Of a stretch of 64,000 nt of DNA, positions 26,819 through 36,178 are shown piece after piece. Origin of the DNA: a bacterium (GTDB taxonomy: Bacteria; Vulcanimicrobiota; JABDET01); contig JAJYZB010000003.1 in assembly GCA_021800275.1 (NCBI GenBank), forward strand, positions 206,107-270,106. Direction: 5' to 3'. Numbering within the stretch: the first letter of the stretch is position 1; the number at the start of each line of letters is the position of its first letter. Position numbers and translations under genes: made by a program. Below the pieces are notes generated by a model. The model was given only the letters and a program-made list of their open reading frames with translations, was not told the origin of the DNA and did not search any database.

Positions 26819-28186
26819 CTATTGTACACCAGACATCCACAAAGTAGAAATAATATGATCCGCTGCTTCCACAATCTTTTCTTCTGAAGCCTGGGTCAGC
26901 TTCCCTTTCTCAACTACGATTTTCCCATTCACAACACTGGTGTCAACAATAAAATTATCTCCGCACAAAACTAAAGCAGCGACTGGATCATACGAAGCCC
27001 CTGCATAGGCGATTTTTCGAGTATCAATCAGGATCAAATCTGCCGCTTTCCCGGGTTCAAGACTTCCGATTTCACGCCAGTCTAAAAGCTCTGCTCCATT
27101 TCTAGTCGCGCATTTTAAGGCTTCGTACGGGGTCATAATCTCAGAACCCCATGCTCCTCTGTGCGCCAGCAGAAACTGCCTCACTTCCCCCCACATATTA
27201 GAACTGTCATTACTGGCGCTTCCATCTACTCCTAATCCAAAGATGACTTTTTTCTCTTTCCATTTGGGGTAAGGGGCAACTCCAGATCCCAGTCTAGAGT
27301 TGCTGGAAGGACAGTGGGCTATTTTTGTTTTACTTCGCGCCAGTTTCTCCAGTTCTTCATCATTAAAATGAATTCCATGGGCAAACCAGATATCTTCACC
27401 AATCCATTCCAAATCTTCCAGGTACTGAAGGGGTCTTCTGTTAAATTTTTCCAAACAGTACACTTCTTCATCTTTAGTTTCAGCCAGATGGGTGTGACAC
27501 ATCACTTTTGCTTCTCGCGCCAATCTGACAGTATTTTTCATGAGACTCGCGGTTGCGGAAAAAGGGGCATTGGGAGAGAGCCCGATTCGGCACATAGAAA
27601 ATGCAGATGAATCATGATAGTTTTCAATCACTCTCCTGGAGTCCTGCAAAATTTCTTCTTCGGTCTGAGTCAGATCATCGGGGGGAAGTCCTCCTTGAGA
27701 CTGTCCCAGGGAAATGCTTCCCCTTGTAGGATAAAAACGTATCCCTAATTCTCGCGCGGCTTTAATGGTTTCATCCAGCAGATTTCCTGGAAGTCCTTTT
27801 GGATAAACATAAAAATGGTCCGTTGTTGTCGTGCATCCGGTCAAAAGAAGTTCCCCAATTCCAACCATAGCTCCCACGTAAACTGCTTCTGGAGTTAACT
27901 GCCTCCACATTTGGTAGAGATGGATAAGCCACGGAAAAAGAGACTTGTTCTGAATATCAGGAACAGCTCGAAAAAGGGTTTGAAATAAATGGTGGTGGGT
28001 GTTAATAAAACCAGGCAGGACAATTTTTCCTGCAGCATCCAGAATTCGATCCGCTCTCTCCCCTACGTTGAAGCCAATATTAAAAATTTTATTCCCTTCA
28101 ATCAGCAGATCGGCATTTTCTAAAATCAAATCTCGATTGTTCATGGTGACAATTCGACGCGCATTTTTAACGAGAATGGTTTCCAT
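26819..28186 (-). CDS. Amidohydrolase, 8-oxoguanine deaminase-like
   Basis: A 455-residue COG0402 deaminase. PGFINTHHHLFQTLFRA gives the first metal histidines, MCHTHLAETKDEEVY the next His and the catalytic Glu, and WFAHGIHFNDEELEKLA plus AHCPSSNSRLGSGVAPYP, then GVDGSASNDSSNMW with the final Asp. The SNSRLGSG and HGIHF elements are those of 8-oxoguanine and s-triazine (AtzA/TrzA-like) deaminases, so purine repair or salvage is likely. It is co-directional with the aminotransferase (3-base gap). The substrate is a family-level inference. Confidence 0.85.
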   Translation of the reverse strand: METILVKNARRIVTMNNRDLILENADLLIEGNKIFNIGFNVGERADRILDAAGKIVLPGFINTHHHLFQTLFRAVPDIQNKSLFPWLIHLYQMWRQLTPEAVYVGAMVGIGELLLTGCTTTTDHFYVYPKGLPGNLLDETIKAARELGIRFYPTRGSISLGQSQGGLPPDDLTQTEEEILQDSRRVIENYHDSSAFSMCRIGLSPNAPFSATASLMKNTVRLAREAKVMCHTHLAETKDEEVYCLEKFNRRPLQYLEDLEWIGEDIWFAHGIHFNDEELEKLARSKTKIAHCPSSNSRLGSGVAPYPKWKEKKVIFGLGVDGSASNDSSNMWGEVRQFLLAHRGAWGSEIMTPYEALKCATRNGAELLDWREIGSLEPGKAADLILIDTRKIAYAGASYDPVAALVLCGDNFIVDTSVVNGKIVVEKGKLTQASEEKIVEAADHIISTLWMSGVQ

Positions 28187-28307
28187 AGCTGCTCACAAAC
28201 GGTTGCATATTCGCTGCATGAAAAAAATTATCCTGTCTTCTGCGGTCGCCAAAACTGTTTTTTGTCAAAACAGGAGGTCCCTGCTTCAGGAAGAATCTGA
28301 AACGGTA

Positions 28308-29207
28308 ATGGACAAAAAAACGAACTTCCAATCATTCTTATTCTTCAGCTCTGTGCTGCTCGGAATTTTAGGAGTTATTTTTTTAGGTGGATGCGGATTC
28401 AGACACGTTTTGAAGCCTTCAGGAAAAACAGAAACGGTAAACCGAAGCGTGAAAATTTTTCATGCTATTTCTTTCCATGGCTATGGGAATTTAACCCTGA
28501 ACCAGGGGAATAAAGAGAAGCTCTCCATTACTACAGACACTGCTATTCTTCCCTTCATCAAAACCAACGTTCAGAACGGCGTCCTTGTCATTGGCTTCAA
28601 GCACAAAATGGGTTTAATGCTGATCGGCAACCCAAAAATTCAGTTCAATTTAACCGTAAAAAAACTGAATAAATTGACAATCTCAGGAGCCGCCAGGGCT
28701 GAAGCGCCATCCTTAAAACTTAAAAATTTTGAAATTGAATCCACTGGTTCAAGTGAAGTGAAAATTGGAGATCTTTCTTGCGACCACTTAAAAGTAAATC
28801 TTCCTGGAATGGGAAGTATTGAACTTGCCGGAAGGGTATCCAGGGCAGTTTTTACCGTCTCTGGGGCGGGAAACATTCAGGCCGACAATCTTCAAACAAA
28901 GACTATGACAGTAAATATTTCAGGGGCGGGAGCAGTTTCGCTTTCAGGCAGAACAGATAACGAAATCCTGGATCTGTCTGGAATGGGAAGCATTCACGCT
29001 GAAAAATTCAAAACGCAAAATGCTGAAATTAAAATCTCGGGAGTGGGAAAAGCGACTCTATGGGCGATGCGCTCTCTGGATGTTAAAATCACTGGCACAG
29101 GAGAAGTGGATTACTACGGCCCAGCAAAAGTCGAGAAATCCATCTCAGGAGCAGGAGAGATTAAACGCTTAGGACTCTCTCCCTCTCAGGGAAAAACAAC
29201 ACCATAA
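28308..29207 (+). CDS. GIN-domain (DUF2807) lipoprotein
   Basis: A 299-residue protein. ATG 28308 is used because it gives a lipoprotein signal, with LGGCG as lipobox near residue 33; the reading frame is open further upstream. After a linker the domain folds as repeated strands (SISFHGYGNLTL-like, LTISGAARAEA, VNLPGMGSIELAG, FTVSGAGNIQA, VNISGAGAVSLSG, LDLSGMGSIHA, IKISGVGKATL), a beta-helix typical of head-GIN proteins. The SGxGxI rungs number at least seven. These are putative outer-membrane adhesin-like proteins; function is not known. The upstream gap is 121 bases. Confidence 0.8.
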   Translation: MDKKTNFQSFLFFSSVLLGILGVIFLGGCGFRHVLKPSGKTETVNRSVKIFHAISFHGYGNLTLNQGNKEKLSITTDTAILPFIKTNVQNGVLVIGFKHKMGLMLIGNPKIQFNLTVKKLNKLTISGAARAEAPSLKLKNFEIESTGSSEVKIGDLSCDHLKVNLPGMGSIELAGRVSRAVFTVSGAGNIQADNLQTKTMTVNISGAGAVSLSGRTDNEILDLSGMGSIHAEKFKTQNAEIKISGVGKATLWAMRSLDVKITGTGEVDYYGPAKVEKSISGAGEIKRLGLSPSQGKTTP

Positions 29208-29317
29208 TCTAAACCATCTGAAAATTTGAGAATCGCTAAAATATAACAGTCCTGGGTAATAGCAAATATAAATCTTTTCAAAGGATTGAAATCTTTCAAG
29301 CAGAAAATTCAAATGTT

Positions 29318-30925
29318 ATGGAAGTCATTAAAACAAAAATCTCCCTTTCAAACCCCGCTTTTCAAAAAAATTATAAAGCCATGGAAACCCTTGTATCCGA
29401 ACTCCATCAACGCCTTGAAGAAGTGAAAAAAGGGGGAGGAGTGGATCTGATCGAGAAGCATCGCAAAAGAGGAAAACTTTTTGTGCGGGATCGCATCGAA
29501 CACTTATTGGATTCAGGCGCACCTTTCCTGGAATTCAGTCCATTAGCAGCTAACGGACTGTACAACAATGAAGCCCCTTGCGGTGGAATTATTACAGGCA
29601 TAGGCTGCATTCAAGGAAGGCAGTGTGTGGTTGCGGCCAATGACGCCACAGTAAAAGGTGGAACCTATTTCCCGATAACCGTAAAAAAACATCTGCGGGC
29701 GCAGAAAATTGCTTTAGAAAACCACCTGCCATGCTTTTACCTCGTAGATTCCGGAGGAGCTTATCTTCCACTGCAAGCCGAAGTCTTCCCTGACAAAGAA
29801 CATTTTGGCAGAATTTTCTACAATCAAGCCGTGATGTCAGCCACTGGTATTCCTCAAATTGCGGTAGTCATGGGTTCCTGCACTGCAGGGGGAGCCTACG
29901 TTCCAGCCATGAGTGATGAAACAGTGATAGTGCGCAGACAGGGGACTATTTTTTTAGGCGGTCCCCCTTTAGTAAAAGCAGCCACAGGGGAGGAAGTTAA
30001 TGCAGAGGAACTGGGAGGGGCGGATGTCCATGCCCGCAAATCAGGAGTTGTAGATCATTATGCCATGGATGATGAGGATGCCTTGCGAATTGCACGAGAT
30101 ATTGCTGCAAACTTAAACACCCATCCAAAGACTTTCCTTGAAACCTTTGAACCTCAGGATCCTATGTATGATCCAAAAGAAATTTATGGAATTGTGCCGC
30201 AAGATTTGCGGACCCCTTATGATGTGCGAGAGGTCATTGCACGTATTGTGGATGGCAGCCTGTTCCATGAGTTTAAAGCCTTATATGGCACAACCCTGGT
30301 GACAGGTTTTGCCCGTATTTGGGGATATCCTGTAGGAATTTTAGCTAACAATGGAGTTCTTTTTTCGGAAAGCGCCTTAAAAGCCGCTCATTTTATCGAA
30401 CTTTGCAGCCACCGCCGCATTCCGCTCGTTTTTCTGCAGAACATCACGGGCTTTATGGTTGGAAAAAAATTTGAAGAAGATGGAATTGCCAAAAATGGGG
30501 CAAAAATGGTGGCGGCTGTGGCAAATGCCTCAGTGCCTAAGTTTACTGTGATTATCGGCGGCTCATTTGGGGCGGGAAACTATGGGATGTGCGGAAGGGC
30601 TTACGGACCTCGCCAGCTCTGGATGTGGCCGAATGCCCGCATTTCAGTCATGGGAGGGGAGCAGGCCGCCAATGTCATCCTAACAGTGAAGCAAGAACAA
30701 AACGCGCAAAGCGGAAAAACTTTGCCCCCTGAAGCAGAAGAAAAAATTAAAAATCCAATTCTAGAAAAATATGAGAGAGAGGGAAGTGCGTATTACAGCA
30801 CAGCCCACTTGTGGGACGATGGAGTGATTGATCCGGTTGACACCAGAACCGTTTTAGGTCTTGGAATCTCTGCCTCACTAAATTCCCCTTTCCCGCCAGA
30901 GCGCCAGTCTGTTTATCGAATGTAG
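29318..30925 (+). CDS. mccB: Acyl-CoA carboxylase carboxyltransferase (methylcrotonyl-CoA type)
   Basis: A 535-residue carboxyltransferase beta subunit. The crotonase-like N-terminal half contains [23 protein letters not shown] sequence, [37 protein letters not shown] and [16 protein letters not shown]; the C-terminal half has [20 protein letters not shown] and [16 protein letters not shown]. These are characteristic of MCC-beta (LiuB), which acts in leucine breakdown. It heads a five-gene operon with the hydratase, biotin carboxylase, BCCP and HMG-CoA lyase. A TTTCAA-AGGA-TTGAAA palindrome (29276-29291) upstream may be a control site. Confidence 0.93.
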   Translation: MEVIKTKISLSNPAFQKNYKAMETLVSELHQRLEEVKKGGGVDLIEKHRKRGKLFVRDRIEHLLDSGAPFLEFSPLAANGLYNNEAPCGGIITGIGCIQGRQCVVAANDATVKGGTYFPITVKKHLRAQKIALENHLPCFYLVDSGGAYLPLQAEVFPDKEHFGRIFYNQAVMSATGIPQIAVVMGSCTAGGAYVPAMSDETVIVRRQGTIFLGGPPLVKAATGEEVNAEELGGADVHARKSGVVDHYAMDDEDALRIARDIAANLNTHPKTFLETFEPQDPMYDPKEIYGIVPQDLRTPYDVREVIARIVDGSLFHEFKALYGTTLVTGFARIWGYPVGILANNGVLFSESALKAAHFIELCSHRRIPLVFLQNITGFMVGKKFEEDGIAKNGAKMVAAVANASVPKFTVIIGGSFGAGNYGMCGRAYGPRQLWMWPNARISVMGGEQAANVILTVKQEQNAQSGKTLPPEAEEKIKNPILEKYEREGSAYYSTAHLWDDGVIDPVDTRTVLGLGISASLNSPFPPERQSVYRM

Positions 30926-30933
30926 GTGTGATT

Positions 30934-31722
30934 ATGGAAAAATTTGTGGAAGTTGTCTTTCAAAAAAAAATAGCCTTCATCCGTCTGTGCCGCCCTGAAC
31001 TGCATAATGCTTTTAACGAGTCGCTCATTTTGGAACTCACGCGCGCCTTTCGCGCACAAGGAGAAAATCCAGAGACGCGTGCCATCGTTCTATGCGCAGA
31101 GGGAAAATCTTTCTGTGCAGGTGCGGATTTGAACTGGATGAGGAAAATGGTGGATTACTCATTCGAGGAAAATCTGCAGGATGCGCGCCGACTTGGAGAG
31201 ATGTTCTGCGCAGTTGCAGAGTGTCCAAAACCAGTAGTGGCTCAGGTGCAAGGGCCAGCCTATGGTGGCGGTGCTGGTCTTGTGGCTGCCTGTGATGCTG
31301 CAGTAGGGTTAGCATCAGCTTCATTTGCCTTCAGCGAGGTGAAGCTCGGCATTCTTCCTGCCACCATTATGCCCTACCTTTTGCAAAAAATTGCTCCAGG
31401 CGCTCTGAGGCGCTATGCTTTGACTGCAGAGCCATTCAGTGCTGAAGAAGCGCTACGCATCGGACTTTTAAGCGAGGTGGTGCAGAGCGAAGCAGAGCTG
31501 GAAGAAAAGGTTTCATCATTATGTTCGGCTTTAGAAAAAAACAGTCCTGCTGCAATTACGGCTTGCAAAAAACTTTTACGCGAAATGGCAGGTAAAACAC
31601 CTGAAGAGGCGCGGGATTTAGCAAGTCAATCCATTGCGCAGATCCGAGTTTCAGTTGAAGGACAGGAGGGATTAAAAGCCTTCCTTGAAAAGCGCAAACC
31701 CGGTTGGCAGTATAATGTTTAA
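30934..31722 (+). CDS. Enoyl-CoA hydratase, probable methylglutaconyl-CoA hydratase
   Basis: A crotonase-family protein of 262 residues. It has LCAEGKSFCAGADLNWMRKM (oxyanion hole and CoA pocket) and VQGPAYGGGAGLVAACDAAV, then FAFSEVKLGILPATI. The DLNWM motif and the position between MCC subunits point to 3-methylglutaconyl-CoA hydratase (LiuC) in leucine catabolism. I chose ATG 30934; GTG 30928 is also possible. It overlaps the biotin carboxylase start by eight bases. Confidence 0.88.
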   Translation: MEKFVEVVFQKKIAFIRLCRPELHNAFNESLILELTRAFRAQGENPETRAIVLCAEGKSFCAGADLNWMRKMVDYSFEENLQDARRLGEMFCAVAECPKPVVAQVQGPAYGGGAGLVAACDAAVGLASASFAFSEVKLGILPATIMPYLLQKIAPGALRRYALTAEPFSAEEALRIGLLSEVVQSEAELEEKVSSLCSALEKNSPAAITACKKLLREMAGKTPEEARDLASQSIAQIRVSVEGQEGLKAFLEKRKPGWQYNV

Positions 31723-33193
31723 GAAGGTTTTAATTGCCAATCGCGGCGAAATTGCTGTCCGCACTGCCAAAACTCTGCGAGAAATGGGAATAAAAGCTGC
31801 TGCTGTTTACTCCAAGCCTGATCAAGATTCACGCCACCTCTATTTTGCGGATGAAGCCTATCCTCTGGATGGAACAGCGCCATCTGAAACCTATTTAAAA
31901 ATAGACAAAATTTTGACCATTGCCAAGAAAGCCAAAGTGGATGCCATCCACCCGGGATATGGCTTTTTATCGGAAAATCCAATTTTTGCTAAAGCCTGCC
32001 AGGATGAGAGGATTGTTTTTATCGGTCCTTCTGCGAAAGCCATTCAAGCCTTAGGGAACAAGCTTTCCGCTAAAACACTGGCAGAAAAAGCTGGCGTACC
32101 CGTAGTGCCTGAAATGGTTTGGGATGAAAAAACTCCTCTTAAACTCCTGCGGGAAAAGATTGGCTACCCGCTTCTTATCAAAGCGGCTGCAGGTGGGGGT
32201 GGGAAGGGAATGCGACTCGTGCAAAAAGAGGAAGAATTCCTCTCTGCAGCACAGGCTGCGCGCCATGAAGCAGAATCTGCCTTTGGAGATGGCAAAATAT
32301 TTATCGAAAAATTTTTATTAAAACCGCGCCATGTAGAGTTTCAAATTTTTGGAGACCTTCATGGAAACATGGTGCATCTTTTTGAAAGAGAGTGCTCGAT
32401 TCAAAGACGGTATCAAAAAATTGTGGAAGAGTCCCCTTGTGTCCCCCTTTCTCCCGAGCTTCGCAGCAGGATGGGAAATTCAGCGGTAAAAGTAGCAAAA
32501 TCGGCTGATTACGGGAATGCTGGCACTGTGGAGTTTTTAGTGGATCAAAGTGGAAACTTTTACTTCCTGGAAATGAATACCCGCCTCCAGGTGGAGCACC
32601 CAGTAACTGAAATGGTGGTGCGCCGCGATTTGGTAAGACTGCAGATTCAGGTGGCTGGGGGAGAAAAGCTCCCCTTCCAGCAGGAGGATCTGAATCAAGA
32701 TGGACATGCCTTTGAGTGCCGCATTTATGCCGAAGATCCTTTCCATGGTTTTCTCCCTTCCACTGGAACCCTTGAGCTTTTTGAGCCGCCAGAAGGGCCC
32801 AATATCCGCGTGGATACAGGTGTTGCTAAAGACTCTAAAATTACAGTGGACTATGATCCCATGCTGGCAAAATTAATTGTTTGGGGGAATAATCGAAGTG
32901 AATCACTGCAAAAAATGTTGTGCGCGCTGCGCCATTTTGCAATTTTAGGGGTTTCCACCAACATTGAGTTTTTACAGACTCTTTTTGAACATCCCTCCTT
33001 TCAAAAAGGGAATTTGCACACCCAGTTTTTAAGCGAGCACCCCATTCATGCAAAGGAAAAAACAGTTCCTGAGGAAGCCTGGATCTCTGCTGTCTTAAGC
33101 CTTTCTGCGGCAAAAAAATCCCCTTCTGCCAAAGAAACCTCCCTAAAAAAATTAAGCCCCTGGGATTCGATAGGCTCCTGGAGGATGGTTTAA
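31715..33193 (+). CDS. Biotin carboxylase subunit of methylcrotonyl-CoA carboxylase
   Basis: A 492-residue ATP-grasp biotin carboxylase starting MFKKVLIANRGEIAVRTAKT. IHPGYGFLSENPIFAKACQ, KAAAGGGGKGMRLVQ, ERECSIQRRYQKIVEESP and MNTRLQVEHPVTEMV cover ATP, bicarbonate and biotin sites. The ORF ends with WDSIGSWRMV, which belongs to the start of the linker/BT domain of fused alpha subunits, so the split from the carrier lies inside that domain. The stop overlaps the next start (TAATG). It starts inside the hydratase gene. GTG/other upstream codons exist, but ATG 31715 matches the family N-terminus. Confidence 0.93.
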   Translation: MFKKVLIANRGEIAVRTAKTLREMGIKAAAVYSKPDQDSRHLYFADEAYPLDGTAPSETYLKIDKILTIAKKAKVDAIHPGYGFLSENPIFAKACQDERIVFIGPSAKAIQALGNKLSAKTLAEKAGVPVVPEMVWDEKTPLKLLREKIGYPLLIKAAAGGGGKGMRLVQKEEEFLSAAQAARHEAESAFGDGKIFIEKFLLKPRHVEFQIFGDLHGNMVHLFERECSIQRRYQKIVEESPCVPLSPELRSRMGNSAVKVAKSADYGNAGTVEFLVDQSGNFYFLEMNTRLQVEHPVTEMVVRRDLVRLQIQVAGGEKLPFQQEDLNQDGHAFECRIYAEDPFHGFLPSTGTLELFEPPEGPNIRVDTGVAKDSKITVDYDPMLAKLIVWGNNRSESLQKMLCALRHFAILGVSTNIEFLQTLFEHPSFQKGNLHTQFLSEHPIHAKEKTVPEEAWISAVLSLSAAKKSPSAKETSLKKLSPWDSIGSWRMV

Positions 33194-33699
33194 TGCCGGC
33201 GTTTTTTTTAAAATCAGGGGAAGCTCAGCTAAGGGTTGAGATTCAGACACTGGAGGGCATTCCCACTTTTAAAATAGGAGAGAAAAGCTTTGCCCCCTCT
33301 TTTAAAACTAATCCTGAAAGGTCTGGAGGCATTTTTAAAGTTGAAGAGAGGCTTGTCTCGTTTTTTTTTGTATTAAGTAAAAATAAAATTAACGTTTGGG
33401 TGGATGGGAAAATTTACAATTTTGAAATTTTGGAAAGAAAATCAGAACAGAAAAACAAAGTCGTCCCTTTGTCATCTCGGCAAATTGAAGCCCCAATGCC
33501 GGGGAGAATCCTGAAATTCCTGACAAAAGAAGGCGCCTCTTTTAAAGAGGGTGATCCTCTTGTTGTCATAGAATCAATGAAAATGGAAATGAACCTTTCG
33601 GCTCCATGCGCAGGAAAGGTAAAAAAAATAGCCTGCTCAGAAAACAGTTTAGTGGAAATGGGAGAAGTTTTAATGGAGTTTGAACAAGAGGATATCTAA
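33193..33699 (+). CDS. Biotin carboxyl carrier protein (split from the alpha subunit)
   Basis: A 168-residue protein. The N-terminal ~90 residues are strand-rich (LRVEIQTLEGIPTFKIGE) and resemble the second part of a BT domain; the C-terminal ~70 residues are a biotinyl domain with IEAPMPGRILKFL and the lysine to be biotinylated in ESMKMEM. Together with the preceding ORF the total is 660 residues, the usual length of a one-piece MCC alpha subunit. TAATG joins the two, a start consistent with either real gene fission or a one-base frameshift. Confidence 0.88.
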   Translation: MPAFFLKSGEAQLRVEIQTLEGIPTFKIGEKSFAPSFKTNPERSGGIFKVEERLVSFFFVLSKNKINVWVDGKIYNFEILERKSEQKNKVVPLSSRQIEAPMPGRILKFLTKEGASFKEGDPLVVIESMKMEMNLSAPCAGKVKKIACSENSLVEMGEVLMEFEQEDI

Positions 33700-34658
33700 T
33701 GTCATCGCTTTCACGCCGTGTGAAAATTGTGGAGGTTGGACCTCGAGATGGTTTGCAGAATGAGACAGAGCCCATTTCAACCAAAGCTAAATTTGCCTTT
33801 ATTCAAGCCCTGGCAGAAAGCGGCCTGCAGGAAATTGAAGCCACCTCTTTTGTGCACCCAAAAGCTATCCCCCAGTTGGCAGATGCAGACACTCTGGCTT
33901 CAAGGCTTGAAAAAATTCCAGGTGTAATTTTTTCAGCACTTGTTCCCAATCAAAAAGGATTGGAGCGTGCCCTGCAGGCAGGGATAAAGAAAATTGCAGT
34001 TTTTACAGCGGCTTCGGAAACGTTCAATCAAAAAAATATCAGAATGAGCATTGAGACGTCACTGAAAGAATTTGAAAAAGTCGTGACTCAAGCTTTGAAA
34101 GCAAAATTGACTGTTCGAGGATATATTTCTACTGCTTTTGTCTGCCCTTACGAAGGAGATATTCCCAGGGAAAAAGTCCTGGATGTGGCAGAAGCCCTTT
34201 TGCAGATTGGAGTGGAAGAGGTTTCCCTGGGAGACACGATTGGAGCTGCTTCACCTCGGGATGTACAGGAAACGGTTGGATTTATTTTAAAAAAAATTCC
34301 AGCGCACAAGCTGGCTCTCCATTTTCACGACACCTATGGCACCGCTTTAGCCAATACTTACGCGGCCATGGAGCTTGGAATTTCTACTTTCGACACCTCT
34401 GCAGGAGGATTGGGTGGGTGTCCTTATGCGTTGGGCGCTGCTGGCAATCTGGGCACAGAGGATTTAGTGTACATGCTGAACCGCATGAGGGTTGAAACCG
34501 GCGTGAACTTGCACAAAATTTTTCAAGCTTCCAGCCTTGTTTCCGCCGAACTCAAGCGCGACCTTCAGAGCAGGCAGTGGCAGCGATTAAAGGCACAGTC
34601 TGCTGATGACAACCCCTCAGCAGTCAACAGGAAATCCCTATTCAAAGAAGAACCGTAA
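33699..34658 (+). CDS. Hydroxymethylglutaryl-CoA lyase
   Basis: A 319-residue TIM-barrel lyase. VEVGPRDGLQNE holds the metal Asp and base, SALVPNQKGLERAL follows, and GYISTAFVCPYEGDI contains a conserved strand. LHFHDTYGTALANTYAAMELG has the metal His pair, and AGGLGGCPYALGAAGNLGTED contains the catalytic Cys. It cleaves HMG-CoA to acetoacetate and acetyl-CoA, the last step of leucine breakdown, in agreement with its place as last gene of the MCC operon. The stop/start TAATG couples it to the BCCP. Confidence 0.94.
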   Translation: MSSLSRRVKIVEVGPRDGLQNETEPISTKAKFAFIQALAESGLQEIEATSFVHPKAIPQLADADTLASRLEKIPGVIFSALVPNQKGLERALQAGIKKIAVFTAASETFNQKNIRMSIETSLKEFEKVVTQALKAKLTVRGYISTAFVCPYEGDIPREKVLDVAEALLQIGVEEVSLGDTIGAASPRDVQETVGFILKKIPAHKLALHFHDTYGTALANTYAAMELGISTFDTSAGGLGGCPYALGAAGNLGTEDLVYMLNRMRVETGVNLHKIFQASSLVSAELKRDLQSRQWQRLKAQSADDNPSAVNRKSLFKEEP

Positions 34659-34663
34659 AAGAG

Positions 34664-36151
34664 ATGAATATTAAAACAAAACTCTTATTCTTTTTTCTTT
34701 TTACAACTTTTCTGCCTGTTCTAACCTCAGCAAACATCATTCGAATTCCAAAAGGATGGACGGTAAAACATTACGCTCCACAGCAGGAGTATATTTTCAA
34801 AAATCCAAAACTCCCCGAATACATCACTCTTAAAAAATTCCACGGAAGCGGAAATGCTTTAGCCGTGCTTCATGGTTGGTCCAGTCAGGTGGCTAGAATC
34901 TATCCCGATTTCAGATACCTCTCTGTTAAAACGAATCCTTCTAAAACCATGGCAGAATGTGAAATGATATACTTTGATCCTAAATTCAACTATCAGGAAC
35001 ATGCCGTATGGTTCATTGAAACAAATGGAAGAGAGGGGTTTTTTCTGGCATTGAGCGTAAAAAACACACTTTTTCCCTATGCAGAGGGATGGTTCAATGA
35101 AATTGTCTCAAACCTTTTTCACGCTGAAATCCCTGGTCGCAGATCTCGCATCATGCAGGCTTCTTCCTATTTAAGCCGCCAGACCTGGGAGCGGCCCATA
35201 AATTTAAGTCATGTCCAATTCAACCCAGTAAATGCGGGATTTTTCTGGATTCGTGTTCCCTCTTTCTGGAAAGTTTTAGAAAACACGCCAAACGATTTTC
35301 AAGCCATTGGCAGCGCTGGAGAAAACTTCTCAGTCAACTCTCTCTCTATATCGGGAGATCCCGAAAGTCTGCGCTATCGTCTAATCGGACTCCAAACCAT
35401 GCGGTTGTCTCCGAGTGTCATTGAATTCACCTCCCGGTTAGAAGATCCTTATTTATCTCCAGTTCAAGTGGTGCAGTATTTATATCCTAAAATCGCAGAA
35501 GGAATGGTTAAGAACGTAAAAATTTTAGGGGTTTCCAACTTTCATGCTGTTCAACAATCCAATGGGAGCGCTGAAGAAGCAGTTGTTACTTATGAATACC
35601 AAAAAACCATGAGGGGAGAAATTTCCCCGATAGAAGGAGCATCCGATATTATCACCCTTCGCCCCTCTTTTATTTCTCCTACGACTTACTCCTGGACACT
35701 GATCAGCATTAACGCAGTAGCTCCCCCATGGGTTTTCCAAAAAGAAATTCCTCTTTTCATGACCATTGCTCATTCCATAAAACTAAACTATCAGGCAATT
35801 TTGCAAGCTTCACAAAATAATCAAGAGATGGCAAATGAGATTACGAATTTTGGAGAGGAAAGCATTCAAGGGTTTCAAAATTCAGACAACCTGATTGCCA
35901 GCACCGGGCAAAAAGTGCTGGAATCCCAGTACCATACCTGGAAAAATGGTTACAGCGGCATGATGCACAACACTTATGGATGGATGGAGGCCTATACTGG
36001 ACAACAGCCTTACATTGATACCAATACAGGACAGAAAGTAGTGCTGCAGGGATATGGACTCCCAGGGGGAAATCTGCAGTTTAAAGGTGGAGGGGGAAAT
36101 GGTGTCAGCGCAGGAGATGTTCTGCACCCTGTTCCACTGGGTTCATTTTAA
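34664..36151 (+). CDS. Large secreted protein of unknown function
   Basis: A 495-residue protein with an N-terminal signal peptide (LFFFLFTTFLPVLTSAN), so it is exported. The body has mixed strands with many aromatic residues (IRIPKGWTVKHYAPQ, FWIRVPSFWKVLENTP). A short C-terminal region, SQYHTWKNGYSGMMHNTYG, then YIDTNTGQKVVLQGYGL, recalls the WQ-rich tail of secreted proteins that contain repeated TYxxWQxM and DPxTGxxF elements. A low-complexity GGNLQFKGGGGNGVSAGD tail follows. No lipobox, membrane anchor or catalytic motif stands out. It starts six bases after HMG-CoA lyase, but a functional link is doubtful. Confidence 0.65.
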   Translation: MNIKTKLLFFFLFTTFLPVLTSANIIRIPKGWTVKHYAPQQEYIFKNPKLPEYITLKKFHGSGNALAVLHGWSSQVARIYPDFRYLSVKTNPSKTMAECEMIYFDPKFNYQEHAVWFIETNGREGFFLALSVKNTLFPYAEGWFNEIVSNLFHAEIPGRRSRIMQASSYLSRQTWERPINLSHVQFNPVNAGFFWIRVPSFWKVLENTPNDFQAIGSAGENFSVNSLSISGDPESLRYRLIGLQTMRLSPSVIEFTSRLEDPYLSPVQVVQYLYPKIAEGMVKNVKILGVSNFHAVQQSNGSAEEAVVTYEYQKTMRGEISPIEGASDIITLRPSFISPTTYSWTLISINAVAPPWVFQKEIPLFMTIAHSIKLNYQAILQASQNNQEMANEITNFGEESIQGFQNSDNLIASTGQKVLESQYHTWKNGYSGMMHNTYGWMEAYTGQQPYIDTNTGQKVVLQGYGLPGGNLQFKGGGGNGVSAGDVLHPVPLGSF

Positions 36152-36178
36152 ACTCAACAGCGGATTGGAACCTGAAAA

